The notes: generated by a model from the letters alone, not told the origin. A DNA stretch of 64,000 nucleotides from Odontocerum albicorne (GCA_949825065.1 OX463849.1:6634001-6698000), one strand, 5' to 3'; shown: positions 21,920-33,119, counted from the stretch's first letter. Made by a program: numbers and translations.

Positions 21920-21998
21920 TTTATTTTTGGGTCTCATCAGGAATTAAACCCGAAACCTCCGGCTGGATTCAAACGTCTTACGACCGAGATCACAAAAA
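21920..21998 (-). mobile_element. tRNA-derived SINE, minus strand
   Basis: The reverse complement gives GATCTCGGTCGTAAGACGTT as a box A region and GGTTTCGGGTTTAATTCC as box B, followed by TGATGAGACCCAAA. The 3' part is lost where it meets the neighbouring repeat. Confidence 0.55.
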
Positions 21999-22024
21999 TC
22001 GTGTCAAATAAGTAAATAAGATTG

Positions 22025-22915
22025 AATAGAATTACAATGGTATCCTACGTGTTATAGGAAATAAAATTGAACAGACCTACAATGGTATCCTATGTTTAGT
22101 AAGAAATAAAATTGAACAGAATAACAATGGTTTCCTATGTTTTATAGGAAATAAAATTGAACAGAATAACAATGATATCCTATGTTTTATAGGAAATAAA
22201 ATTGAACATAATAACAATGATATCCTATGTTTTATAGGAAATAAAATTGAACAGAATAACAATGGTATCATATGTTTTATAGGAAATAAAATTGAACATA
22301 ATAACAATGGTATGCTATGTTTTATAGGAAATAAAATTGAACAGAATAACAATGGTATCCTATGTTTTATAGGAAATAAAATTAAACAGAATAACAATGG
22401 TATTCTATGTTTTATAGGAAATAAAATTGAACAGAATAACAACGGTAACCTATGTTTTATAGGAAATAAAATGGAACAGAATAACAATAGTATCGTATGT
22501 TTTATAGGAAATAAAATTGAACAGAATAACAATGGTATCGTATTTTTTATAGGAAATAAAATTGAACATAATAACAATGATATCCTATGTTTTATAGGAA
22601 ATAAAATTGAACAGAATAACAATGGTATCCTATTTTTTATGGGGAAAAAATTGAACAGAATAACAATGGTTTCCTATGTTTTATAGGAAATAACATTGAA
22701 CAGAATAACCATGATATCCTATGTTTTATAGGAAATAAAATTGAACATAATAACAATGGTATCCTATGTTTTATAGGAAATAAAATTGAACATAATAACA
22801 ATGGTATCCTATGTTTTATAGGAAATAAAATTGAACAGAATAACAAGTATCGTATGTTTTATAGGAAATAAAATTGAACATAATAACAAAGGTGTACTAT
22901 GTTTTATAGGATTTA
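22025..22915. repeat. 45-bp tandem array, about 20 units
   Basis: The unit is ATAGGAAATAAAATTGAACA followed by GAATAACAATGGTATCCTATGTTTT, with scattered single-base variants. Since 45 is divisible by 3, both strands stay open. The minus strand gives a repeated 15-residue peptide (LLFCSILFPIKHRIP, 181 codons plus a shifted continuation) and the plus strand gives IGNKIEQNNNGILCF. I regard these as satellite artefacts. Confidence 0.95.
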
Positions 22916-23089
22916 CTTTTCTCAAAATATTTTAAATCATTGTACTACAACTATAGTGGAGAGAATTCGGAGGTCGATTTTGTTTACATCGAATAAATTG
23001 ATTGTTTCGAATCGATCGAATAATACGGGGTGTTATGATTGGGCCTTTGTCGTTGCTAGTTCTATAGTGTAGAATGGTCTGCCTCAATC

Positions 23090-23285
23090 ACAGCTTTGGG
23101 AAGCACTCGAAGATAATTATTTTTGGGAGGTCATATCAAAATTTATGATGAGTTATGAACACTACATACATACACTGCACTACACCTAAAGCCGAATGTG
23201 TTACTGTCACATATGACAAGAGCTACAAATGTTCTTTATACATAGTTTTCTGCGGTTTTCTTATCAAATATTTTTTTTTTCAGAT
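23090..23285 (+). repeat. Dispersed repeat R1, copy 2
   Basis: Contains TTTTTGGGAGGTCATATCAA, AAATTTATGATGAGTTATGA, CCGAATGTGTTACTGTCACA and the end TTTTCTGCGGTTTTCTTATC. This is the best preserved of the three copies. A further fragment of the end alone is at about 26400-26450. Confidence 0.55.
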
Positions 23286-23389
23286 GGGGAGAGTACGCGA
23301 TCTAAAGTTGTCGCCACTTATTTAGTTTAATTTGTTAATAATAGTGAGTTCGTGTCCCAAGCTCTAGCGCCATTGAAGAGAGTTTGCAC

Positions 23390-23870
23390 TTTTATAAATT
23401 GCCCTTTTATTAGTATGCCTACTGTACAGCACTGTACAAAGACTGTAGAATAGGTGAATGCCTACCGTTCGACACTCGGAGATATCGGCTCACTTTATGC
23501 TTTTCCGGTGAAAAGTAGCAGGGCAAAGAGATTCCTTTTTAGCAGGTAGAAGTTGGTCGTTAGTAAAACACTGTAGACTGTACTGAAACTGAGAATATAT
23601 TTTTGGTGTTTTGCGCTCCTTATGTGCGGCCAATCTAGCTCATATTTTGGCCCGTGCATGCCGTCATGGCTTGCGAGATATTACGTATTTCCCACGTTTT
23701 CGCATGCATGGGCCGCCCGAATTTTGATAGTAGCTCTTGCGAAGGCCACGCATAAGGAACATTTTATTACAGTCGGTACATAGCAAGTACATCAAAACAA
23801 CATCTTTAACACTTGCCACCCTGTGATGGATGGCGAGTGGGCAAGACTTATATTTAATTTGATTATTCAA
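23390..23870 (-). mobile_element. Solo LTR-like element, family LTR-2, copy 2
   Basis: On the minus strand it runs through CTTATGCGTGGCCTTCGC, GACGGCATGCACGGGCC, CGCACATAAGGAGCGC, ACCTGCTAAAAAGGAATCTC, TTTTCACCGG and GTACAGTGCTGTACAGTA. These are in the same order as 6400-6780. The 5' part with the TATCGGACG motif is not seen. Confidence 0.55.
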
Positions 23871-23879
23871 CGTTTTGAT

Positions 23880-25180
23880 ACATGATAAAATGATTTTTAT
23901 AGCTTATTACAAAAAATAACCTAGCAGATTTTGCATAATTTAAATTTAAAATATACATTTTTTACTGGACGCTTAGCGTCCAGCACCGTAGCTGGCGGAA
24001 TTTTTTTAGCACAGTAAGGCAAGTGTTAAATAAAAAAAAAACAAGAAAATGTACATGAATTATATTTTAAGTGACACATTCACCTACTATGCCTGATTTA
24101 TATATTTTACATTTGATACAGGTTACATTAAGCAAACAGCATAATACAAAAAAAATGTTATAAATAGAGTACAATGAAAACATTTTTCTTGCCTATTATT
24201 TGAGCTATGGCCATAAATTTTATTAATGATCTCAATGTATCCACCGAGATATGAAAGATAACAACATGGGAAAATTTGATTAACAAGGTAATTATATGTG
24301 CTATTTATGAAGCTTTTAATAGCTCAGTTTGTAAATACGGTAACAAAAATCATCGAGAAAACATTAGCACCCGTACGTTTTGCAAGTAAAAAAATATTTC
24401 AGGCACATTATCTGCAAATTTTCCATAGATTATGAAGTTTAATCTATCAAAAGGAAATGAATATCAAAGAAAATTGTAACGCTTATTACATCAAACAAAA
24501 ATGTCAGTTGAACATTCTGAGCGAAATATTGAATCCTATTAAAGCAACGTTGTAAAACCTTATAAATGAATGCCTTCAAAATTTTCTAAAATATTAAAAT
24601 TTCCGAAAGAAAAAAAAAACAGTTTGATAAAAAGTTTGTCATCACAAGATCTGTCAAGAAACGACCGAGCCTAAGCCGTTCATCATTTTTTATGAACGGA
24701 TGCCGAAACTTTTCAAAGGATTTATTTACAGGAATCTCGCTTCTATTACGGCTATTGTCTTAAATTTTCCTCTATTACAGAGATATTTAATGAAATATTG
24801 AAGATAAAGGAATTAATGGCAAGAAAATGATGAAATGACGCGACTCATAGACAAATTTATACCTCATCCACTTTATTCGAATCGTTCCATTAACTGATTT
24901 GACGTTCATGACTTCTCGCTCTTCAAAAGGCAGCCATAAAATGTATTACGTAATTTGTATAAAATATTACCATGGTTATAATTCTTTCATTCGTAATACA
25001 ATAGTTGGAGTAAGAAATAAAAATACACAAAACACCAAGTCTTTTGAGTATTTTTTTTTCTTTCACAATTTGTATCTATTCAACTAATTGGCAAAATAAA
25101 AGTTTTTTGCAATATTTCTATCAGTAAGTTTTTTCTCAATGTACAAATAAGTTGACGTATAATAAATTATCTTCTTACGA
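23880..25180. other. AT-rich stretch, nothing recognised
   Basis: Contains GACGCTTAGCGTC (about 23968), a short inverted repeat. No shared element and no coding frame worth naming. Confidence 0.4.
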
Positions 25181-25182
25181 AT

Positions 25183-25748
25183 CATCATCATCATTGTCAA
25201 CCAGGGTCAATCCACTGCTGGATGAAGGTCTCCCAAAGTTGACTCCAAATAATTCGTTTTTTTGCACGTTGGTGCCATGTGATGCTGCCATGCTTCCTGA
25301 TTTCATCTATCCAGCATATCTTCGGTCTTTTTCTGAGCCTTTTTATGCCTCTTGGGTACCATTGGATTATTTCGGATGTCCATCAGGAGTCTGATATTCC
25401 TACAACGTGTCCTGCTCATTGCCATTTAATTCTTTTGCACACCTTTATAACGTCTTCTACCTTTATTATATTGCGAATCCAGGTGTTTCGTTTATGGTAT
25501 CTTTTATTATATCCCAACATGCATCTCTCCATGCCCCTTTGTGCGGTCTGGAGCTTTTGTGTGTTCTTTACTGTGAGCGTACATGTCTCGCAGCCATACG
25601 TAAGTACTAGGAGAATACACTGGTTGTAGACCCTTCGCTTCAAGGATATTGGGAGATTACTTTTGAAGATGTTTTTCAAACGTCCAAATGATCGCCACAC
25701 TAGTTGGTTAGTTAAAATCTGGAATATATTTCTCCAAGCTAGCTTCAC
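25183..25748 (-). pseudogene. 5'-truncated RTE-like LINE with (TGA)n tail, minus strand
   Basis: The minus frame 25416-25748 encodes VYNQCILLVLTYGCETCTLT (YGCET motif) and the ERCMLGYNKRYHKRNTWIR block. After a frame shift, WTSEIIQWYPRG and a RPKICWIDEIRKH block continue the usual LINE C-terminus as far as WETFIQQW. It ends in a GATGATGATGATT tail (plus strand AATCATCATCATCATTG at 25181). Such trinucleotide tails are usual for RTE-class LINEs. Dead copy. Confidence 0.75.
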
Positions 25749-25759
25749 GCAGTCGGTTA

Positions 25760-26600
25760 GTTAAAATCTTGAATATATTTGTGTATTTATTTATTTTAAT
25801 AAGATTTTACGAATTGCATGAAGATAGTATTGTCATACCGTGAACATATCGCTAAAAACTATGACGACAGTTTAGAGAAGTTGGTTGAGGCTGAAAAAAA
25901 TAAGGGGTGATGAGCAAGAGGATTTACTCTAACTAGATGAATATAACAAATCAAAAGAGATGACTAATTCTTCACTGAGCGCTGCATTTATCGTGGTTCA
26001 GGACTGGAAAGAGTGGAGTCATCTATTCAGTTCCAGATTAACAGGGAACCGCGTCGCTCATTTTGTTAGATTCTGGGATCCAAGTGAAAAAAATATTCTG
26101 AAACAGGGTACTTCTAATCGCAATCTCAAAGTCTTAAATTGGATATCTAAACATAAATTAAATTTTTAACAAAGATAAACGGAATTTCTCTATATCTTCT
26201 TGATAGGGATTATTTATTAGTTAAGAGTGCTGGAATTAAAAAAAAAATTTAAAATTTTTGGTGACTTTCTTGATAGTAAGTTCTCCTTCGATAGACGAAT
26301 ATGTTAGGTTATACAGTTTCCTTCTGGTTTCTATAGTCTAATAGAGTTGAAATAAAACTTTTATTAATTAATTTGATGTGTCGTGGAAGGCCAATAAACA
26401 ATCTCTGTTTGATTTTCTGCGGTTTTCTTATCATATATGTTTTTTCTGAATATGTGCAGATGCGGGGACTTACCTAAAGTAATGGAAGCAGCTATAATTT
26501 CCCTTTCCTTACACTCGAAAAATATGTGCATATGTATGTTATATATACTCATATGTACATTTTTTTTACGAAAGAATGTCAGGAGTTGGGAAAAAAGGTC
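25760..26600. other. AT-rich stretch, no recognised element
   Basis: A 69-codon plus frame (25960-26169) has unremarkable codons and no known domain. A 52-bp duplication (GGTTAGTTAAAATCTKGAAT at about 25706 and 25757) straddles the left boundary. Confidence 0.4.
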
Positions 26601-26609
26601 TACTCAATA

Positions 26610-26748
26610 GTTTTCGGATATAGCCGCACCTCGCACTCAAAACATGTGGTTTTTTGCAGAGCGTGGGATTAATCCGAACTTCGCACTTGAAAGACGTACA
26701 TGGTGATTCGGATTTATCCGCACCTCGCATCATAAGGGTTAAGGCTTA
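26610..26748 (+). repeat. Subterminal-type direct repeats ending at AAGGGTTAA
   Basis: Three copies of GGATWTARCCGCACCTCGCA-like sequence lie at about 26617, 26666 and 26710, with a step of about 45-48 bp, just before CATAAGGGTTAA. Direct repeats next to a CCCTTATG/TTAA terminus suggest a TTAA-element end. The partner end was not found. Confidence 0.4.
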
Positions 26749-26840
26749 TTTAAATACTCTTTTGGTTGAGTTAAAGAGATTTCCACATAACAATGAATCT
26801 ACCAGATAGTAATATCAAACATTACTCTTTTTTTAGTATA

Positions 26841-27057
26841 AGTTAGGATATTTTATCAGACTGTTGCTATATCCGAAGGCAAAGAAGAAAACAGTAGCTT
26901 TCTCATGTTCGTAGAATGATTAATGCAAGATGATATACATGACGATGTTCAAGAAATCTACCAACAATTTTCGACTTCAGAAAACCTGAAAGGAGAGTTG
27001 GAAGGATATTTAGAAAGAGATGCAAGTTCGGATACAAGCCAAAAAGATGAAAAATGA
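26841..27057 (+). pseudogene. Possible relic of a coding exon, unidentified
   Basis: A plus frame reads TVAISEGKEENSSFLMFVE, a single TGA, then from ATG 26923 the peptide MQDDIHDDVQEIYQQFSTSE continuing through a GELEGYLERD block to SQKDEK and TGA at 27055-27057. The 44-codon second part is acidic and rich in Glu/Asp/Gln with balanced codons, unlike the surrounding AT-rich noise. I do not recognise the family. It could be a fragment of a transposon gene or a host exon. Low confidence. Confidence 0.25.
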
Positions 27058-27435
27058 AATCTTTTAACCTTTTCTACCATATTTGGTTTTAATCAATGGT
27101 TTATGTATAAAAATGAACACTGATGGTTTTAATAAAAACAAATATATTTGATCAGATTAAGAATTAACTATTCAAGATAAAATCGAAAAGTTGAACTTGT
27201 AAAGAGTTTCAGGAAGTTTCAGCAGGCTATTCAAGTTTTTCGTAAAAAGTTGGTGATTAAGTGTGAAGTTTGTGTATTAATTCACTCTTACAATAATTTA
27301 CAAAGTTAATAATAAAAAATATCACATACAGTCCCTTGAATCTTCTTCACGTTCTCATTATTCTGTTTTTATTGTGGAATGTTATCTTTATCTATTGTTT
27401 TGTATCGTTAAATGATAATAATTCATCACACATTA

Positions 27436-28715
27436 ACACATCGATCAATAAGTCCCGCGACTTACTACTAAAACAACATTTGTTTGCCAATTTTTTTCTT
27501 TATTCATCAACATAGTCTCCTTCAAGAGCGATAAATTCATTCCAACGCTTTCCAACTTTTCTATGCCAGCCGTGTAGAACGATTTATCTTTGGTTTCAAA
27601 ATAGGCGTTATTTTCGACAATCACTTCTTCATTGGAGCCAAATCTCTTTCCCTGGAGCATCTTTTTGAGGTCTGCGAATAGCCAATAATCGCTGGGGGCG
27701 GCCAAATCTGGAAAATACGGTGGTGGCGGAAGCAATTCGAAGTTCAACTCATGCAATATGGCCATCGTTACCATCGACTTGTGACACGGTGCATTGTCCT
27801 GATGAAAGAGAACTTTTTTCTTTTTAATATGGGGCTGTTTTTTTTGCAATTTCTGCCTTCAAACGCTCCAATAACGCTATGAAATATTTGTTATTGATGT
27901 TTTTTCCCTTTTCAAGGTGATTGATGAATATTATACTATGCGCATTCCAAAATACGGAGGCCATAACCTTCCCGGCCGACTTTTGAGTTTTTGGTCGCTT
28001 CGGACGACCTTCACCGGCTGCTGTCCACTCAGCTAACTGCCAATTTGATTTCGGAGTATAGTGGTGGATCCAAGTTTCATCCATTGTCACATACCGATGC
28101 AAAAACTCCTGTTTATTTCGCGTAAACAGTGCTAAACAGCGCTCTGAATCATCGATGCGTTGTTGTTTCTGTTCCATTGTGAGCAAACGCGGCACCCATT
28201 TCAAAAAAAAGCTTTTTCATGACCAAATGTTCATGCAAAATAGTGTAAACATTACCAAATGATATTTTCAGGATGTCAGCTATCTCAAGCAACTTTACTT
28301 TGTGATTTTCCATCACGATTTTGTGTTTTTTTTAATTTTTCTGGTGTAACAGCCTCATTTGGACGACCAGAGCGTTCAGCGTCATTTATGTCTGTACGAC
28401 CGCGTTTGAAATCAGCATACCACCGACAATGGTTGTTTTCGACGGAACAAAGCCCGGATAACACTTTTCAAGCCATCGTTGAGCTTGAACGGTATTTTTT
28501 CCCATTAAAAAACAATGTTTTATCAACACACGAAATTCGGTTTTTTCCAATGTTTTAAAAATAGCAAAAGTAACGTCACTGTAACTCAATGAGACAATGT
28601 CAAAATGTCATGAAAGTTTGACACGTAACTTCTAAAGGCTGGTACTAACTGAGAATGGATTTATTATTAGAGGCACCATGTATGGGTTAGTCCCGGGAAT
28701 TGTTGATTGATACGT
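27436..28715 (-). mobile_element. Full-length mariner element, family B, copy 1
   Basis: A 1280-bp element with TA on both sides (27434-27435 and 28716-28717). TIRs: left ACACATCGATCAATAAGTCC; right, inverted, ACGTATCAATCAACAATTCC, both leading to CCGGGACT-like sequence. The length is normal for mariner. Two relatives lie at 53099-53793 and 54740-56564. Confidence 0.93.
27500..28550 (-). pseudogene. Mariner transposase, family B, frameshifted
   Basis: All catalytic blocks are present but in broken frames. The start codon is TTG (28548-28550) where copy 3 has ATG. One base is missing near 28435 (CCATTGTCGG against CCATTTGTCGG). An A-run near 27840 has one extra base, and there is another single-base loss near the C-terminus. 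The blocks are TMDETWIHHYTP (first Asp), FHQDNAPCHK (second) and APSDYWLF (third). Three extra bases before the third Asp give PDLAAPSD, so the spacing would be one residue longer than 34. Clearly inactive. Confidence 0.9.
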
Positions 28716-28719
28716 TAAA

Positions 28720-29520
28720 TATACAAAGCTATCTTTGTGTCAGAACGAATTGCAATTTATTCAACAAATTATACATTTTCGGCTTAGTAAAAAAATTATT
28801 TTAAAAACATCTATTTGTAACGTTTTTTAGTAACTGGACTTTTTTTATAAAATTTCAATATCTTACGAAAAATTGGTCCATAATATATATAATATTTTTT
28901 AGAATACTTATTTAACGAGCTGAAGTCTGCGAAATATTAACGTTTCTTCTTATTCGTGATGCTCATGTCCGAATATCATCGTTCCCTGATGATCTGAAAC
29001 TGACCGGATGATTCCTCTCTATTCCTCGCAAGTCATGATGAGTTTAGTACTCAATGAAGAACAAGTCCATCTCCTTGATTTGGTATATCTACCTTGCTGG
29101 AGACCATCCTCCACTCCTCGCTGTCATTAGACTCTTCCAGTCACTATCGGCTTATCCAAACTATTTTCATTTATTCTTAAGACATGTACGAAGTATGAAA
29201 GTTTTCTTACATGTAGTTGACAGTTTTTCTTTGATCTGTAGATCCTGAAGGGTGGATTAACGTGAATGTCAATGATTCGGTGCCAATACCATATCACAAA
29301 AATATTCTGCCTCATTTATTTTTCCTCAACGTCAATGTTTTCACTCAATTTGAAATTTTAATATCACCTCATTTATGAAAAAGAAATGTTCACTGAAAAT
29401 CAGATCCAATGCACATGTATAAGTAAAATCATAACTTCAGAAATTAAGTCGCTTAATTTTAATAGAGTCTTTTGCAATATACGAGTATGTTTGAATGTAC
29501 GAAATTTTATATATTTATAT
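28720..29520. other. AT-rich stretch, nothing recognised
   Basis: Plus frame 29054-29248 and minus frame 29127-29315 overlap without recognisable motifs. Sequence such as CATCATGACTTGCGAGG on the minus strand suggests old LINE material, but this is not conclusive. Confidence 0.35.
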
Positions 29521-29526
29521 ATATAG

Positions 29527-29993
29527 GGATTTATGTGAGCTCGTGAGTGTGGGTTTCTTCTTGTTGTTTTAATTTTAATTGTTTTTGTATTTGTGTTTCT
29601 GTGTATTTTTTTTTTTTTTTTGTTTTGGTTTTGTTTTGATTTTTACTCTTATGATTGTGTGCGGTATAGTGTGGGATGAATATTTTTGGTCTTTCTGGAG
29701 TGATGATGTGTGAGGAGTTGAATTTCGCAAGATGTTTCCAGTTGTAGTTGAGTGTCACTGTCAGGTTGATGAGAGCGTGCAACGGGGTTTTGTTTTTGTG
29801 TAATCAAAAATCGGAACGAAGTATCGATTAATTTTTCTCATGCTAAATATCCTCAGTGAGATACAGGCAAAAGCCTAGTTAGCTAAATGAAAGGCAACAA
29901 ACCCAGATCCATTAAAATTGTATGTCCAAATCAAATTATCTGTTGTTTTTCTCAAATTGTGTATATATCTTGTCATGCGTAATAATAATAATA
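29527..29993 (+). repeat. Dispersed repeat with (TAA)n tail, copy 2
   Basis: Matches 641-1147 from GGATTTATGTGAGCTCGTGA to CTTGTCATGCGTAATAATAA. It differs by small deletions, for example in the segment between AGCCTAGTT and AAATGAAAGG. The same tail type in both copies supports a retroelement 3' end. Confidence 0.7.
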
Positions 29994-29999
29994 TAAAAA

Positions 30000-30590
30000 A
30001 TTATTTCAAGTTAATAACACTATGCAAATAAGATGACTTGATGTGAAACAAGGAATATAATTATCTATCCCCATTATACCAAGTTAAATCATCAAAATTA
30101 ATTTATCTTAAGCCACTCATCCGAACTACTCGTAGTTCATCAACAAGTGTAATTAAGATAACGAAAGATTAAGTGAGAAAGTTAGTAGTTCAAATTGAAT
30201 TTGAAGATCAAAACTCTGTCGAGATCGTCTTTGGATGTGGCTTGTATTGCTGCGTTGAAGACCAGCATTTGAAGATAGAGCTGATGACAATCTGACGTAA
30301 TATGGTTTTAGAAAAAAATAAATTTTATGCTTTTTGAAGAACATCTTTTGAAATTTTGAAAAAAAAAAGCTTTTTCATTAAGATGTTTCAAGTGTCATAT
30401 TCTATTTTTTAACGTTTTTTGAACTGTATTTTTCTCGAGCTTTCACTTCTATAACTTCTGCTCAGTTACCACTTTGGACTTGATTTTTGACATCCATGTA
30501 TTTAAAAGTAGTCCCATTTCATCAAAATGGTCCAGTTTATTTTCAATTCAATATTTAATTAATAAATCTGTTTTGGGTAGAAGTATTTTA
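30000..30590. other. AT-rich stretch, nothing recognised
   Basis: No element boundary or gene seen. Confidence 0.35.
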
Positions 30591-30591
30591 C

Positions 30592-31262
30592 AGGGGGTAT
30601 TCCACTCTAGAAATTTGAAAAAAAAACTTTTTTTTTTATATTTTTTTTGCATATTCTTAAAGTTCAAAAATTCATAATATTTACGAAGTTATAGCTATAA
30701 ATGAGGCAGCAATTACGCCGCACCGGAATGACTCGGACAATAATCTCAAAACTTTAAACGCGTTTTTCTCGAAACTACTTTCTTCGACCTGGTCGACATA
30801 AAATCTCAAGTTCTATCCAACCGATTGTCTTCAAATTTTGTATGAAACTGTGATAGATGTTTCTCTATCATTTCTACTTTGTAAAATTCAAAACTTTTAT
30901 ATACTATTTTTAAAAATTAGAAAAAAAAAAGATTTTTTTTCAAACAGCGCGCATTTTATAAATGTTTTGGTACCAACTATAGCGACATTATTTTTTATTA
31001 AGAATTTGTTTAAAATTTTGATTTTAAACTTACAAAAAGGTTTGAATCATGTCGACCAGCTTATCCTTTTTTTTTCATAAGATATAACTGCTGATAACAT
31101 CTTAAATCTTCATGTTTTTTTTTTTTTCAAAAACTGTTTTGCACATTCTAAAATCATCAATAAACAAACTTTAAAAAATGTGTAAGAAAAATATTTTTTA
31201 TTTTTTTTTATTTAGTCTGAAAAAACGCCCGAAATTCACGCCTCTAGAATAGAATATCCTCT
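30592..31262. mobile_element. TIR element (MITE-like), about 670 bp
   Basis: The left end AGGGGGTATTCCACTCTAGA matches the inverted right end AGAGGATATTCTATTCTAGA. TA lies outside each end (30590-30591 and 31263-31264). Inside is TTTAAACGCGTTTTTCTCGA, a CpG-bearing phrase in otherwise T-rich sequence. There is no transposase; the open frames are low-complexity. Confidence 0.5.
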
Positions 31263-31264
31263 TA

Positions 31265-31470
31265 AGTATGCACTTATTGACACCCTTTTGAGAAGTCATA
31301 TAAAAATGTATGGTAAACTATGGACAATACATACATACACTAGAGCTTTCACCTAATGTTGAATGTATGACTATCACATAATGGATAATCTTCAAAAGTT
31401 TCTTTGTAGTTCACCTTCCCTTGATCATTTTTCTGTGGTTGTCTTACCAAATATGTTTCTCTAATAACTG
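31265..31470 (+). repeat. Dispersed repeat R1, copy 3
   Basis: Divergent copy with GAGAAGTCATATAAAAATGT, TTCACCTAATGTTGAATGTA and the end TTTCTGTGGTTGTCTTACCA. It abuts the preceding TIR element. Confidence 0.45.
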
Positions 31471-31559
31471 CATTAGCAGGAAATTAGCAATCAAATGATC
31501 GCAGGCACCACGTTCCTATTTAAACATTCAACTTGTATATATTTATTACGTAATATTTT

Positions 31560-31910
31560 TAACCAGTCAATAAAAGTGGATTGCAATCCTAAGTAAGAGT
31601 TGCCTTAAGGAGAGTCTGCTCTCTAGACGGCGATATTTTAATAGTCCATTTATAATTATTATTTATTTTATTTTACTTTTATCTTATTTTAAATTATTTG
31701 TTAATTGAATATTGTCTTGAATTTTTGTATTGAAAATATCATAGTATAAATAGGCCAAAACCCATACGATGGTTGTCACCAAAGAAATAATACGTGAATT
31801 GAATTTTGAAAACAAGAGAGCGAGAGAGGAATACTTGGATTCTTCTCGAAAGTAATTCGAAATTTGAATCTTGGTGGGTCCGTGATACTGAACGAATTTT
31901 AAATACCTAG
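31560..31910 (+). mobile_element. Possible LTR remnant
   Basis: Contains GGAGAGTCTGCTCTCTAGAC, then AT-rich sequence, then TATAAATAGGCC (TATA-like, about 31744) and AAGAGAGCGAGAGAGG. TTGGTGGGTCCGTGAT (about 31879) could be a primer-binding site. No partner LTR or coding region was found. Speculative. Confidence 0.2.
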
Positions 31911-31964
31911 CTCACTATTTTTGAACCGGTGTAAAAGGGGACGATGTATAAATGGTATGTATAT

Positions 31965-32016
31965 AAACAAATTATACATTTATGAATATATATTTTAATA
32001 AATGTATAATTTGTTT
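31965..32016. repeat. 19-bp inverted repeat, 14-nt loop
   Basis: AAACAAATTATACATTTAT (31965-31983) is the exact reverse complement of ATAAATGTATAATTTGTTT (31998-32016). A very AT-rich hairpin of unknown origin. Confidence 0.8.
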
Positions 32017-32419
32017 TACTTCCGTGAATATTTCACGGGCTGCAACTAGTTTTATCATTATTCATTATAAATAAATCGATCAATTCCTTACCTCTAAAAT
32101 ATTTGATTACCAGCGGCATAGGAGTTAGGTAATTAGTTTGAAACTGTTACATCCACATAAAAGTCGACCAAAGAACTATCTATAACGTGCGTTAGTCTAG
32201 ACTTTTAGGAGCCACACCGCTTCGTTTACTCACACAAAGACTAAGACAATGTACTGATGGACATACAGTAGCTGCAGATTTAAGGAGACTGAAGATAAAA
32301 GGAGTGAAATCTTTAGGAGCACAACAGCTTCCTCATGTTGGCTGTTAGTTCTTCAGGAGCTGTAATACCTTCGGAGTTATCATAAGTTATACAATTATTT
32401 TGTTTTCTTTTGTACATTT

Positions 32420-33110
32420 ACTCGTATGTCATTTGAATTCTCAGATTTTTATCATTCCCTTCTTTAGAAATTTTATTACCTTAATTCAATGATACTTTTT
32501 CTTGGTCTTCCTTTCATGCACTTTTCAATCACGTCTACATAAAATTTTGGTTTTGTATGCCTTTTAAATTTTTATTATTTATTTGTATTCTTTTGTTAAT
32601 ATCGTTTTATGTGTACTGCCGTCATAAGCAAAAACGCAGCTAACGGGAAAAAAACAGAAATTTAACTAAGTATGAGGCAATATTCCATATCAAATTCTGA
32701 ACCATAATCCATAAAAAAATACAGAAAACCAATTATTATAACACAAAAATCGACATAATGTATTTTTTAATTTTACAAAATATTAGGTTTTTCAAAGCGA
32801 AAAAACAATAAAATGTGATTCACAAGCAAAAATACAGCACGTGCCCATGCGTTTGCTGCGTTTTTGCTTATGAATCATGACATTTTTAAGCAGCAATAAA
32901 AAACATAAAAGTGCAGTTTTCTCAAAATTTAACTTTTGCCATTAGCTGCGTTTTTGCTTATGAGGGTAGTGTATATGACACTACTTGTAGGCTTATTTTT
33001 CTATAGCAATGCCCTCAAACTAAACCCTTTATCTTGTATGCATTAAACTGTTCATTGTACATGCGCAAACCCTTTCATATTTCTAATTTTTTTACTGTTT
33101 ATCAATATTT
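32420..33110 (-). pseudogene. LINE-alpha relic, minus strand, split by a MITE
   Basis: CTTGGTCTTCCTTTCATGCA (about 32502) is the reverse complement of the family's GGAAGACCAAG region (GRPR). CATGCGCAAACCCTTTCATA (about 33061) corresponds to the WFGHV region. The MITE at 32617-32972 lies between them. Confidence 0.35.
32617..32972. mobile_element. MITE with long TIRs and an internal second inverted pair
   Basis: The terminal inverted repeats exceed 30 bp: left ACTGCCGTCATAAGCAAAAA..., right inverted ACTACCCTCATAAGCAAAAA..., both continuing CGCAGCTAA. A further inverted pair inside (about 32818-32845 and 32850-32880) repeats the same GCAAAAA-CAGC theme. About 355 bp with no coding capacity. 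I could not settle the target duplication. Confidence 0.75.
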
Positions 33111-33119
33111 AGTTCGTAT

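Noticed and set aside
22077..22846. Long repeat-protein frames on both strands
   Set aside because: Consequence of the 45-bp unit. No start context, no domain, and frame breaks wherever a unit has an indel.
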